A stretch of DNA of 64,000 nucleotides from Oegoconia quadripuncta (GCA_949316235.1 OX438760.1:4094501-4158500); one strand, 5' to 3'. Shown: positions 44,703-60,019, counted from the stretch's first letter. The notes: generated by a model from the letters alone, not told the origin. Numbers and translations: made by a program.

Positions 44703-47700
44703 TGATATGTGTGTGTTCAGTCACAGATTACTAATTAGTTACTAAAGTAAGTTCAGTGCTCAATATGTCGTGGTCCGATTGAAGCAGAGCTATTTAAGAA
44801 AATATACTTAGCCATGTTTGATAAAAATCGTTTTTTTTTTATTCACAACGGGTTAGCACTTGGTTAAGGTGTTTCGAAGATAACTTTTAACATAGTTTGT
44901 ATTCCTGGATGGTATTAATGTGTAATTCCTTGGGATCTTTTAAAATTTTTAATTGAGTGTACAACACAATGTCGCACACATGCGCATAGCGTAGTCCGCG
45001 TGACGTTATATTTGCAGAACTGTGAAACAGCTCTTAGTAATACCCAAAAGCTTAACTCTAAACTCGAAATTTTATATTTTTAAACTACGCATTTATGTTT
45101 GAACTCTACATTTTTGAAATCAATGTTTTTGTTAAGAGAAATAAGGCAATGTACTCACAAGTTAAGGATCACTGATCACGATATAACGATATGGAGATGA
45201 TTTGACTGTCCCCGTCACAAAATATCATATCGTGAGCTCAGGTACATACCATATGTCTATTAAAATATATAATAAAATAACTTTGCGCATTCAAAGAAAA
45301 GAAAGAATCCTTATTTCGTAATAGGCTAAAAGATTTTTTAATTTCAACCTTCCACCTTCGACATCATCTTCACTTAACATGAGGTATGATTGAGGTCAAG
45401 TACCAACCCGATGTGCATAAAAAAAAATCAAAGTGCTTTTATACATTGCAAGAGTATTTTTAGTATAAAGAATAATTATTTTTTTCTTTCGCATAATAGA
45501 GATTAACGTTATCTAAATCATAACAATTATTGAGACATTCGAATGTTATTTTATACCTATGACTAATAATAATTTTGGTTATAATCGAGATTTATGTAAT
45601 AGCTACCTACCTAAGACATTGCAATGCCCTCATAGGGTTCGTGTGCGTTCAATTTAATTAGCTATATTTACCACATGAGCAATAAATGATATGACTGTGA
45701 GTATTTCTTGCAACTATAGCAACCAAATTACATTACTAAAAGAAACGTCTGTGACAGAAGGAACAACACGTTGTATGGATTTGACACGTAAAAAAATAGA
45801 AACGAGTGTTTTGCTCAATGAGCAATCTATACACTGACCTATGACCCATTTGTACTGCTGCAGCACACACATGCGTTAGTGTTACAATAGTTATTGTTAT
45901 TGATGTATTACTTTATCTGTGTATCAATTGTAACAGACACCGTGTATCTGTCTGCTACGTTCTACCTGCTAGTTCAATACTATTAGAACAGCTACCGTCA
46001 TAACAGCTACTTACCAGCTATTTCAATATTATTAATAAGTAATTATCTACTTTTACATGGCAACACCACCCCCACGCGGTGAGCCGATAAAATTTTCAGT
46101 ACGTTTGCATTGTCGAAACGCTGTCGGTTGTAATTTTGAATTTAAAATATAAAGGATTGTTGAAGTGTGTTCTCAAGTGTTATTATTTCGCTACTTCCCA
46201 CTGAAGGTTTCACAATATGTATAAGCTAAATGTATGTGTGACTGTGGAAACAAATAAAGGCTATATCTATCTATCTTATATAAACAACCCGCCTCCCGTA
46301 GGTGTCGCAAAAGGAAACCAAAGGACTATCCACCAAAATCTACGGTATGTAATTGAATTCGTGTACCTAAACTTTCCACTTGGAACCATAGCCGAATTTA
46401 CCCGAAAATTGTTTGCCGAAAAGGTGGTTTCAGAAGGGTTTACTTTGAATGGGTAATCGAAAATATTTTTTGATCGATTGCGACTAGTTCCTTGCGGAAA
46501 TTCGTTCATAAGGGCGTCACCAGTTAATGGCAATTGATGAATCAAATTCACCCTCTATAGACTTGCACGTTTAAACGACGATGGGGTCACCCCCTGTCAT
46601 ATGTGAATTTCTGTATATTTCGTAAGATGAGCCGTGAATGTAATCTTTTTATCTTTAGAACACCCAAACGCTAATATTTGGGATATCTCTGACCACCCAT
46701 TTGGGATATAGGTCGTACCGTAATGTATGTTCCGTTTTACCATTTTTGATTGTGTTTCTCTATATAGAATAGTGAATAAAAATAAAAAAATTAATATCCT
46801 TGGACATACACACAGCGCCATCTAGTTCCACTTTAAGCAACTATAGGCTTGTGTTGTGGATACCAGATGGTTGATAAACTACACAAATACATTTTTTTTT
46901 GTAAATAAATACATGTACATAAATGAAAAACATCCATAACTCGGGAACACATGTCTGTATTCATCATACAAACATATGGCCCAAGCGGGATTCGAACCCG
47001 CGACCTTTTGGTATAGTGGTTAGAGTTTCTAACCACTACACCAATGATTGAGATTATAATATTTTCAGCTGAAATACCCTAGCGGCGTAGAAGCGTCCCA
47101 GGGCAACGAGCTGACTCCAACCCAGGTGCAGAACCAGCCGAGCGTCTTCTATGAGGCAGACGCCAACTCATATTACACACTCGTATTTACTGGTAAGACT
47201 TAGGACTCCTTCACCTCTTCTTTTCAGAAAGGTACGCCTCACTGACTCAATGTAAACAACATTGGGTTTACGATTCGGAGGTCACGGGTTCGATCCCCAG
47301 CGGGGTACATGTTTTGGTTGGTGGTAGGGCATTTTTCTCCGTTCTTCCGAAAATCTTCGTCTCTACGTCCCTCCTAACTTAACAAAATTCTATAGCCAGT
47401 CCTTCAGACTGCAAGCCACTCGTCTGTGGAACTCTTTGCCGGAATCTATTAGGAAAGCTCAATCATTAAATATTTTTAAATGTCAAGTCAAAAACCACTA
47501 CTTAGGTCTCTGACTTTTTTCTTTTCGTTGACTCCCGCCTCGTGAACATTAGTTGACTATGTATAAGTGCTTCTAGTGATTGTGTTTTATACTATATATT
47601 AAGTATTTCTACATATTTATTTATATATATATATATATTTATTTATTTATTTATTTATTTATGTATATATATATATTTATATGTATAATTAAGTCAATTA

Positions 47701-49569
47701 ATATGATATTATTATTATATTTATGCATGCACCCTACCTGTTTTTCTACCTACAAATGTCCCGTAGCTGTGGGTTGTCTGGAAGAGATCGCTTTTAGTGA
47801 TAAGACCGCCTAATTGTGTTCTATTGTTATCATCAAAATTATTGTAAATTATTTTGCGCAATAAAGAGTATTTGTATTGTATTGTATTGTATTTAATTGT
47901 CCGCCTGGCTAGCTACCACCATCTTATCTAAAACTGCCGCCAAGCAGCAATAAATAGCTTTATAATAAATTAATAGCATTGGAGCCAGGAGGCGGTTATG
48001 TTTGTTTGTTTCTTTGTTGCTCAATCATGGCGAAACGGATGAACGGATTTGGACGAAATTTGGTATATAGGTAGACCATACCCTGAATTAAAACATAGGA
48101 TACTTTTTATCCCGATAAAGTGAATAGTTCCCGCGGGTTAAACAAATTTCCGCAATAAAGTTATTCAACGCAGGCGAAGCCGCGGGCGGAGAGCTAGTAA
48201 GTAATAAAATAAATATTTCGGACATTAACACCAATCAAATTAAGCAAAGTAATAATGGATAAACATACATAAATAATTATACAAACATGCATGATTCGGG
48301 AATAAATGTTCGTATTCATCACACAAACATTCATCCCTCCCGGATTCAAACCCGCAACCGTTGGTATGATTATGCTTATAAAATATTATTTTTGGCGGTT
48401 CATGGCTTCAGGGTCAAATGAGCCACATAGTAAATATTCAGTAGTACAATCGTCCCGATATGTCTAAATTAATATGGGTATAACTGACCAATCATCATCA
48501 ACCCGTAAACATCTCACTGCAGGGATATAGGCCTTCCCTCGTATATGAGAGAGTATGGGTCATAGCCCATCACGCTGGCCTAATGCGGGTTAGGGACTTC
48601 ACAGGCCTTTGATTTTTTATTTCTCAGATATGCAGGTTTACTTCATCGTTTAAGACCAGTCGGATAAATTATAATAAATATAATTTAAATTTAAAAAAAT
48701 CATTGGTACATGGCTTGCCTGGGCGTCGATCCCATACCTCCCAAATTCTCCGCTGAGCCATCGACCGACATCAAAATGTAAAAGGGATATATATTCCCTG
48801 GGGTCATCTATGTCTTCACTAATTTAAATATTTAATGTGTCCAGACCCAGACAACTACGACGGCCCAGAGCAGGTGTACCGCGAGTGGCATCACTGGCTG
48901 GTGGTGAACATTCCCGGCAGCAACGTAACTGCTGGCGAGGTGCTATCCGGCTACATCGGCTCCGGGCCCCCCGAGGGTACCGGCATCCACCGATACGTCT
49001 ACATTCTCTACAAGCAGCCACGCAAATTGGAGTTTAATGAGACCAGATTGACGAACAAGTAAGACTTTTAAAATAAAGGTGGTATCATGAAGTTTATACC
49101 CACGAAACTCAAGACTATCATTCATTCGCCGCTGAGGCGGATACTTGAGAAGTGATCTCAGCTGATTAGAGGTCAAGATTGGTTTATAAATTAGCACGGA
49201 GCTTGAGATAGCGTCAACTGCTTAAGACGCATCTCGGTTGATACAGCCTCAAGACTTCTATTGAGATTGATTTATTAATACGGGCCTTGGACTCTGATCC
49301 TCAAACTAGGTCAAACATGTATCTTGCGCTTGATTTTGCTTGATTGATTGATTGAAAATATGTGTGAACGAACATATTTAGAAATACTGCTACTATTTTG
49401 AAATCGGTTAAAAATTAGTTTTTTTTTTAGATCCATTGACGGCAGAGCAGCGTTCTCGACCAACAAATTTGCTGAGAAGTACAATCTAGGCGCCCCGGTG
49501 GCCGGTAACTTCTATCGTGCGCAGTTCGACTCGTACGTCCCGCTCTTATACAAGAGTTTGGGTGTATAA
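42024..49569 (+). CDS. Phosphatidylethanolamine-binding protein, PEBP-1
   Basis: Four exons: 42024-42104, 47069-47192, 48845-49058 and 49431-49569, all with GT-AG introns and joining in frame to 185 residues, the usual family length. PEBPs bind anionic phospholipid head groups and act in signalling in many eukaryotes. Start: [19 protein letters not shown], no signal peptide, so cytosolic. Conserved parts are [14 protein letters not shown] (about 80-93) and [14 protein letters not shown] (107-120). Pocket positions corresponding to human PEBP1 Asp70, His86, His118 and Tyr120 are kept as Asp69, His85, His117 and Tyr119. Odd: the family loop DPDAPSR is replaced by DPDNYDG, removing the Pro-Ser-Arg. 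An in-frame ATG at 41910 exists, but the upstream sequence is not PEBP-like. Intron 1 is 5 kb and repeat-filled. Confidence 0.93.
42140..42368 (-). repeat. Repeat G, cut by SINE-B
   Basis: Inverted repeat G (GGCCGCCAGACAGTCAGTGT ... GTGGGCCACCGACTTGGCTT) stops at the SINE-B head at 42369, which appears to have inserted into it. It lies 36 bases after exon 1 of PEBP-1. The 70-residue frame here is a shadow. Confidence 0.6.
42369..42660 (+). repeat. SINE-B with box B deleted
   Basis: CCTCCGTGGCTCAATGTAAACAACA is followed directly by TTTAGCAGGTACTAGGTTTGG; the box B segment is missing, so this copy cannot drive its own transcription by the usual pol III promoter. Confidence 0.75.
43128..43275 (+). 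repeat. SINE-D, 3' truncated
   Basis: Head CCTACTGTTAGTGGTTAGAC, box B GGTCGTAGGTTCGAATCTAC and the start of the body, ending in an A-run. Confidence 0.65.
43540..43912 (+). repeat. SINE-D split by a small MITE
   Basis: Head TTTGGTGTAGGGGTTACAAA, box B AGGTTCGACTCCCGCTTGG and body to TATGATGAAT; then the insertion; then GATATGTCTACCCGAATTAT and the tail GGAACTAGATGGCGCTGTAT. Confidence 0.8.
43631..43770 (-). mobile_element. Small MITE inside SINE-D
   Basis: Bounded by CAGTAGCATAT on the left and TAATGCTACAAG on the right (inverted GTAGCAT), with GTCGCGCGCGAC and CTCGCGCGAC inside. It is the inverted counterpart of 28235-28365; comparison with intact SINE-D copies shows both edges. Confidence 0.75.
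44005..44145 (+). mobile_element. MITE-F, short variant
   Basis: About 140 bases matching the short type at 63858-64000 (GTCTTGAGACTGAG, GACTTAAG-like and CAACTTAAGGTCATCTCAAT blocks); ends decayed. Confidence 0.6.
44614..44701 (+). repeat. (TG)n microsatellite
   Basis: 88 bases of TG repeat, interrupted by one A-for-T near the left end and one GTGAGTG near the middle, in intron 1 of PEBP-1. Confidence 0.95.
44702..46349. other. Intron 1 of PEBP-1, mostly unassigned
   Basis: A SINE-B 3' fragment lies at 45344-45427 and a shorter one at about 44826-44862. The rest is AT-rich and unassigned. Confidence 0.45.
46350..46735 (-). mobile_element. MITE-D plus repeat K fragment
   Basis: MITE-D at 46355-46555 (GAATTCGTGTACC ... 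GAACCATAGCCGAATTTACC ... TTGATGAATCAAATTCACC) is followed by repeat K sequence (GGGGTCACCCCCTGTC, CCCATTTGGGATATAGGTCG). Confidence 0.6.
46790..47043 (-). repeat. SINE-D, antisense, abutting PEBP-1 exon 2
   Basis: A full-length copy: the tail is ACAGCGCCATCTAGTTCCAC (plus strand), box B inverted GGGATTCGAACCCGCGACC, and the head ends CCACTACACCAA at 47043. Exon 2 begins at 47069, so only 25 bases separate SINE and exon. Confidence 0.9.
47029..47033 (+). promoter_or_regulatory. Candidate splice branch site supplied by SINE-D
   Basis: CTAAC within GTTTCTAACCACTAC of the antisense SINE head; the branch A would be 47032, 36 bases before the acceptor AG at 47067-47068. No equally good site lies in the 25 host bases. 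Confidence 0.45.
47234..47980 (+). repeat. SINE-B split by a LINE insertion
   Basis: SINE-B 5' part 47234-47337 (head, box B GGTCACGGGTTCGATCCCC, up to GGTAGGGCATTTT) resumes at about 47896 with ATTGTCCGCCTGGCTAGCTA. Comparison with intact copies marks both junctions; only about three T can be target duplication. Confidence 0.85.
47338..47895 (+). mobile_element. 5'-truncated LINE (family 2) inside SINE-B
   Basis: Matches 5080-5575: ORF2 tail (TCAGACTGCAAGCCACTCGT, frame [17 protein letters not shown]), AT-rich 3' UTR with a (TATT)n tract at 47620-47680, and the end CAATAAAGAGTATTTG(TATTG)n. Confidence 0.85.
48001..48197 (+). mobile_element. Helitron-like 3' part
   Basis: From TTTGTTTGTTTCTTTGTTGC through ATCCCGATAAAGTGAATAGT to GCCGCGGGCGGAGAGCTAG, ending before T. 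The 5' end is missing. Confidence 0.75.
48203..48365 (-). repeat. SINE-C, partial
   Basis: AAATATTTCGGACATTAACACC (inverted tail) to CCCGGATTCAAACCCGCAACC; the head is cut off after box B. Confidence 0.7.
48491..48771 (-). repeat. SINE-A, full length
   Basis: Inverted tail ATCATCATCAACCCGTAAAC; the head ends TCTCCGCTGAGCCATCGACC. It ends 73 bases before exon 3 of PEBP-1. Confidence 0.8.
49090..49290 (+). repeat. MITE-F, right half
   Basis: Follows the right half of the complete copy at 57685-58017 (ACTATCATTCATTCGCCGCT ... TTTATTAATACGGGCC), in intron 3 of PEBP-1. Confidence 0.75.
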
Positions 49570-49620
49570 GGTGGACCTTGTCTTCGTGTATACTTATTAA
49601 GTTTAACTATATTACAAATT

Positions 49621-49626
49621 AATAAA
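49621..49626 (+). terminator. Poly(A) signal of PEBP-1
   Basis: AATAAA 52 bases after the stop codon; the nearest canonical signal, giving a short 3' UTR. Confidence 0.7.
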
Positions 49627-49682
49627 AAAATGTGAAACTGTTGTGAAATTGAAGATTATTTGATTGTGCCTTTACCATTTTT

Positions 49683-50060
49683 TTTTCGCGGGTAAACGCA
49701 TTACGCGTACCGCTCGCCTGGCGGACGGTGAGACGGTTAAGTAGGACTCCCTTCTGTGTTCAGTATAGAATCTCGCCTGACTTGTTGGCACAACTATGTA
49801 AAGACTGGCGCCATCTATCGGCGAACCCGTGAACCCACCTTTAATCAATCAATTCATTTCAAGTGTACCAGGGTTCCAGGACAATCCGATAGATGGCGCG
49901 AATCTAAATGTATATATACTGGCGCGCGGCCAGTTTTTTCTTTCTCTTGCGATCGGACAACATCCAATAAAATCTCGATGACCACGCAGCCTGCAGTTTA
50001 TCTTCTCCCAACACCCTGTCCGGAGGGATACCCACTAAAACCCCGCGGCGACCTTCTTCG
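49683..50060 (+). repeat. Repeat J, interrupted
   Basis: CGGGTAAACGCATTACGCGT ... CGCTCGCCTGGCGGACGG ... then, after the insertion, GGAGGGATACCCACTAAAAC and CCCGCGGCGACCTT. The uninterrupted copy is at 54166-54330, where GACTCC and GGGAGGGATACC are about 15 bases apart. Confidence 0.75.
49755..50013 (+). mobile_element. Candidate solo LTR, 259 bp
   Basis: Inserted in repeat J. It begins TGTGTTCAGTATAG and ends TCTCCCAACA, has a TATATATA box at 49911-49918, an AATAAA at 49966-49971, and CCCT on both sides as likely target duplication. It also holds inverted GCGCCATCTATCGG motifs (49808-49821 and 49886-49899). The order promoter, poly(A) signal and TG...CA ends suits an LTR; no internal region is present. 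Confidence 0.6.
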
Positions 50061-50280
50061 GCAGTAGGGAGGACCTAGGAACGCATACCTTTGTGCCTTT
50101 AACAACCGGCGTCGGTTTGGCATGCATAGAACAAGAAATTCGTTTTCGCGAGACGGATGTCGTAGATTAAAGTCAGGTCTCGCTGGCATAAAGCAGAGGT
50201 TCTTGTCTAATGCTTCAGTATTTCCTAACAATTAATGTATCAATGGCGTCATCCGAACTTTTTGAAAACTTTTAAGTTTC

Positions 50281-50530
50281 CCCACTTCGATCCCCAGTTA
50301 GTGGTAGGGCATTTTAAATGTCCGCCTGGCTAGCTACCACCATTATATCTAAATCTGCCGCCAAGCAGCAATGTTAATAGCATTGTTGTGTTCCGGTTGT
50401 CAGAGATAAGATAGCCAGTCCCCCAAATATGTTGGGGTTTCTGGGTCAGTACGCTTCCACCTTCGACCACATCTTTACTTAACATCAGGTGTGATCGAGG
50501 TCAAGTTCCAACCCGTTGTGCATAAAAAAA
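50281..50530 (+). repeat. SINE-B, 5' truncated
   Basis: Starts CCACTTCGATCCCCAGTTAG (in box B) and runs to CCGTTGTGCATAAAAAAAAA. Confidence 0.8.
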
Positions 50531-50892
50531 AATTTATTAGTTTACTAATCAAAAATTATCTTAGATCGACCATGACTGAAGAATAGTCTATCGAAAGAAA
50601 AGAAGCGTCGGTTTTTGATTTTGATCACGTAATTAATAAATTTAGTGTAGTACGAGTAAATCAAATGAAATCAAAATATTTTATTTCATAGGATAACATT
50701 ATTGATACAGCCTCAAGACTTGTATTGAGATTGATTTATTTAATACGGGCCATAATCTGACCTATATTCCCATTTTAAACTTTTTGTAGATCCGAACATC
50801 GTCGACTCCATCACCGATTTCGTGAGCGACTTTTTGTAGGACGTATGCGTTTCAATATTGGTTTAATTTCTTGCCGACAAAAACAGTTGTAA
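50531..50892. other. Intergenic, decayed repeats
   Basis: An inverted relative of 17281-17362 (50545-50620) is followed by a LINE tail piece (50660-50700) and a MITE-F end (50700-50760). Confidence 0.5.
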
Positions 50893-51850
50893 AAGAGGGT
50901 AATGGGGGTCACTTAAGCGAGAACTCAAATAAAATTTTAATTAAAAAGAAAGTATTTATTATAACTGCGTATAAACATAATTTGCTTATTAAACTATCAT
51001 TAGAGATCAATTTCAGTCACTTTGGCAGTCAACTTTGGAAATTATAAGAGTTTAAAAAAAAACAGATTTGACTCCCATTACACCAACGTAGGGGTAATGG
51101 TGATCACCCTGGGGGCAATTGGAGTCAAATAAAATCTAGCATACGTCGCAAACATAACCTTCAGCTGACTCCCATCCAGTGCACTCCGCGTGAGCCCATA
51201 GTCCACACGAGGTACACCTGTACCACATCTCGTTGTTTCTTCCGAATTCGTCGCATACTAGGCATCTGTTCCCAGCATCTTCTGCGTCATCATCCTCATC
51301 GTCCTGGCATAAGTCGTCAGTGCCAACATCTGATACAGAACAGAACTGAAAATGTAACAAATTCGTTAACATTAAATATATATTTTAGACTTAGTTCAAA
51401 TAAATCTCCGTATTTAAATCAAACAAACTGTTCTCTCAGTGTAGTAATCACTTGTGGGTAATGGGAGTCACCTGACTCTCATTACCCACAACTACACTAA
51501 TGAGTAAAAAATAAAAATAAAAAAAAACTTTAATACACTGATATAATCTGAACTGCACATCACAATTTGAAACGTCTAACTAAGTAAGTGTAAATGTCAT
51601 AACCGCATACTGCAAGATATTTGGTACTTACCTTCTAATTTGCATTTACGAAAAATTACATCAGCGGAGCGCAAAAACAAAACACGGTCGTTTCTCAGTG
51701 GCGCGTGAGCGGACTGGCACGAGCCGTTCGTGGCTGCGCGGGGGCCCGAAGCGGGGGCTGAGGACGCTGTTTACGCGTCGGTCTCATGTTGTGTTTCGTG
51801 GTGGTGTGGGTGACTCCCATTGCCCGCTGACTCCCATTACCCTACTCTCC
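50893..51850 (-). mobile_element. DNA transposon deletion derivative with zinc-finger exon
   Basis: The ends are inverted: GAGGGTAATGGGGGTCAC at the left, TGACTCCCATTACCCTAC at the right. The same GTAATGGGAGTCA motif recurs inside at 51069-51110 and as a back-to-back pair at 51455-51490. Minus-strand coding remains only at 51136-51345. Structure and zinc finger suggest a pogo/Jerky-like DDE element; transposase catalytic parts are missing. Confidence 0.65.
51136..51345 (-). pseudogene. C-terminal PHD-like zinc finger exon of a transposase
   Basis: After a minus-strand acceptor (TTACATTTTCAG), the exon reads an acidic linker (CQDDEDDDAEDAGN), then CLVCDEFGRNNEMWYRC, CGLWAHAECTGW and YVCDVC before the stop. 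The Cys/His spacing (CxxC...CxxC, HxxC, CxxC) forms a PHD/treble-clef type finger found at the C-terminus of some insect DDE transposases. Everything upstream is gone, so it is a relic, although the exon itself is intact and could be captured by splicing. Confidence 0.7.
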
Positions 51851-51879
51851 CCTACTACATGCAATATCATGATCATCAG

Positions 51880-52160
51880 GGATATAGGCCTTCCCTAGTA
51901 TAATGAGGGAGTATGGACTATAGTCCACCACGCCGGCCCAATGCGAGTTGGGGACTTCACATGCCCTTGAATTTTTATTTCTCAGGCAAACTGGTTTCCT
52001 CACGATGTTTTCCTTCACCGTTTAAGAGCAGTCGGATAAATGCACATAAGTAATTAAATTAAATTTAAAAACTCATTGATACATTCATGGCATGCATGGA
52101 AATCGAACCCGGAGCTCCCAAATTGGGAGACTGCGTCTTAACCGCTGAGCCACCGACGCA
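51880..52160 (-). repeat. SINE-A, full length
   Basis: Inverted body from GGGATATAGGCCTTCCCTAG to the head CCGCTGAGCCACCGACGCAC. Box B inverted reads GGAAATCGAACCCGGAGCTC. Confidence 0.8.
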
Positions 52161-52699
52161 CTTCGCACACTTCACATGCAATATACCTACTGCAATTCAA
52201 TTAATAATTTTTATAATGTTGTTCGTTTTTATACTATTTGGAATGGAATATTGGGACTCAGAGATATGAGCAATGCCATTCGTAGCTTTACAGTTAGCTA
52301 ACCAGGTACTTTCCACGCAAATTAGCATATTAAGTACATTAGATAAGTACAAAATTAATCTAAATTGGTAATTCTTGTCGCGAGTCACTGTTTAAATAAA
52401 TTATGTTATCTCTATTACCTCTACGTACACACTAGCACCTGTTGAAAAAATATGAGCAGTCTGTCGGTCTGCCCTTTAGAATTTTAGCGGGAAGTAGAAA
52501 AGATAGAAATAAAAACCGGCATGTCGTGTGGGGACGCGCAGTGTACGGTTCCGCACTTGCCCTCGCACTATGCAGAATTAAAAAGGGGCTTTTTGTTGTT
52601 TGAATTTCAACGGAAAGTTTAATAAGTTTTTCAACTGTTACTTGAAAAAACCTACTTATACCTGTAATAGTCTTCTTTGCACTTTAAATCTTATTTTTT
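52161..52699. other. Intergenic stretch, nothing recognised
   Basis: AT-rich without repeats recognised in this window. Confidence 0.4.
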
Positions 52700-53065
52700 T
52701 TTTTATGATTGACTGGATTCGCGTTTGACCACAATCTCACCTGATGGAAAGTGACGATGTGGTCGGAGATGAAGCACGCGATCTCAGTAAATACCTATTC
52801 ACTCTGCTCTTGAAGATCCCAAGGTTGTAGGATTCAGGAAAGACTGACGCCGGAAGGGAGTTCCATGCCTTGGCTGTTCGGATGATGAATGAAGAATCGA
52901 ACTTCTTAGTGCGAATGTTCGATATATTAACTATATACGGGTGGAATCCCTCCCCACGCATAGTGGTCCGAAGATGAAAGTGTGACGGTGGAATAAGATT
53001 ATGTAGGTAATTCCAACGCACACTGCCCGAAATGTATCCTGTAAAAAACTGAGAGACAGGTAACT
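52700..53065 (-). mobile_element. 5'-truncated LINE, ORF2 C-terminus (family 4)
   Basis: The best preserved of four copies. The minus strand is open at 52737-53021: WNYLHNLIPPSHFHLRTTMR, IIRTAKAWNSLPASVFPE, YNLGIFKSRVNRYLL. It ends in the 3' A-rich end (T-run at 52693-52704). The C-terminal tail is typical of insect non-LTR reverse transcriptases. Confidence 0.85.
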
Positions 53066-53221
53066 GATTTCTTAAAGGGGTTCCTAAGTCGAAAAACTAT
53101 TTAAGATAATATTTTTGTACTGCTTATCCAACACACGATGAGCTACAAAAATATATTATTATTTTTTCCAAATTTTATTTTACAACTTTGTCGGTGTGAT
53201 TAATATGTATAGGATGCCAAA

Positions 53222-53401
53222 TAGCTTTCCGCCCGCGGCTTCGTCTGCGTGGAATAACTTTATCGGCCTAAAAAATATCCTATATCTTAATTAAATAATT
53301 AATTTCTACCTATATACCATATTTCATCCAAATCCGTTCATCTGTTTTGCAGTGATTGAGCACCAAACATCTAAACTTTCGCATTTATAATATTAGTTAG
53401 A
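53222..53401 (-). mobile_element. Helitron-like, short complete copy
   Basis: The minus strand starts TCTAACTAATATTATAAATG after A and ends GCCGCGGGCGGAAAGCTAT, with an internal deletion relative to the others. The last base of CTAG is mutated. Confidence 0.75.
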
Positions 53402-54165
53402 TTACAGCTTTCTAGTAGTAAGAGCCTCTGAACTAAGCCTCGACAGACAGACAGGCGAACATGCCGAAACTAATAGGTTTCTTTGTTGACTGCGGAACAC
53501 TAAATGATAAGTTGCTTGCGACTTTAACTGATTTGAAAATTTAGCAACCCCACCAGAAAACAAATGAATACCTATTATATCATGTAGATAAACCAAACCG
53601 ATCATGTTAAATGCTAAATATTAATGAAATTGCTTAAGCGATTTTCATCAAACACTGCTAACCTTTTAGACACCAAACGAGGCTTTAAATTTAAAAAATC
53701 TCCGTAATTTCTCAAATATACAATTCCCAAAAAGCCACTTTTTTGACAATATTGTGACAGTCGTCTGACAGTGTCATCACCATCACCCGCTACTGAACCA
53801 ATGGATATACAAAGTGTTCATTACCCGCCTCCTCACTCCTCCCACTGCAACTCCTGTAATCCACGATCAACGTACTCTGCACGGCACCTACTGAAGATAG
53901 GCGGTGCTCTACGTGTCTCTATTTTTTACAGTGTGAGCAATTGGAATAAACCGACTGCATCTGGCGATTTCCTGTGAACTTTCTTAGGTCATCGGGGTCA
54001 CTTCGTGGGGGGAGCTGCACCTGGTCTAAATTTTCGTTCTAAAAGCCCTCGTAGCCGTTTTAGTCATCAAGACATCCTTCCATCTGTATCTATGTTTGAA
54101 ATTCGATACACAACAAAATTTTGCAGGGACTGATTCTCACGCGTTCGACATAGCCATCAAATTGC
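53402..54165. other. Intergenic, partly repeat H
   Basis: Repeat H (minus) at about 53805-53910; a decayed stretch near 53630-53700 resembles 11090 and 22730. No gene. Confidence 0.45.
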
Positions 54166-54330
54166 GGGGAAACGCATTACGCGTACCGCTCGCCTGGCGG
54201 ACGGCGAGACGGTTATGTGGGACTCCGCGCCTTATCGGGAGGGATACCCACTAATACCCCGCGGCAACCTTCCTGGGCAGTAGAGCGAGGACCTGGGAAC
54301 GCGTTTGCGGCTCCAGGTCCCACTTCCCCC
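54166..54330 (+). repeat. Repeat J, uninterrupted copy
   Basis: GGGGAAACGCATTACGCGTA ... GGGAGGGATACCCACTAATA ... CCCGCGGCAACCTT ... CTCCAGGTCCCACTTCCC. This is the empty-site reference for the insertion at 49755. Confidence 0.7.
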
Positions 54331-54818
54331 AGCCATCAATAGGCCTGTCACTTTTGGACTTGCATGTAAGTGTGAAAGAGATAGACGTACCAATGTCTAT
54401 CGACAGGGAAATGTAGAGGGCGCGAGAATAGGGGCCCTCTTGTCATACATACTAAAGTAGTGTCGCACTACTATCGTACAAGCTTTCTGGCGAACCGTGA
54501 ATTCCACGCAGACAAAGTCGCGGGTCGCCGCTAAGCTTGCCACCACCGCACCGGTTCATACCGTCGACTCTGTCACGTCAATGTGAAACATCCTTTACAC
54601 ATCTAAAAATTCGCATACAATTTAAATCACACGTTCGTGTCTTTAAAGTAAACTCATATAACAATAAAGATTGCTTCGTTATTCTTGATGTCACTCAATG
54701 TTACGTCCTGTACAAATTATACTTAATTCATACAACGGCTAAGATTTCGGCCATTCTCGTGAGACATCCGAAAAAAAACAGTCACGTATATACATTATTT
54801 GAATATTCATTTTGCAGT

Positions 54819-59514
<4,696 letters not shown>

Positions 59515-60019
59515 TTTCAAACATTTCGTCTTTATACAACGCTAGTAGGAAAGGGATACTGTAGGCTCCTTAACTAATGTTACAAGGGTATTTTATTTTA
59601 TGGTACCGCTATACTGGCTATTTAAGCATCACCATCTTCAGTTCTGTAAAAGACCAAAGAGTCTATGGTATGTATATTCTGCTTACGATATATAAGAAAT
59701 CAATTCAGCTTAGTATCCCCTTTCCCCCTTACCTTGTATTGACAAGTAAATTTTGGAATTTTCAGGAGTTCTGAAGGAATGAGTTTTAACTATTTTGTAA
59801 AATGATTGTAATTAATATATTGATGTACCTATAAGTAACCATGTTTCTTTATTATCATTGCGACTTTAAAGAGTAGGTATCTATATATGTGCTCTACATT
59901 GTCGTGGCGCAAGCTGAATTAAAGATGGCGGTGTAGTAAAAAAATTAGTAGACTTATTTCTCTCGGAATTGATATCGAAAATTAGAAAAGAAGAGAAATT
60001 CATGCACAAAACTTTATAA
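59515..60019. other. 3' flank of PEBP-2
   Basis: No canonical AATAAA was seen in the first 300 bases after the stop; ATTAAA near 59920 is the first variant signal noted. Otherwise unassigned. Confidence 0.4.

Noticed and set aside
48824..49197. Several overlapping frames on both strands near 48.8-49.2 kb
   Set aside because: Shadows of PEBP-1 exon 3, which is supported by homology motifs and splice sites.
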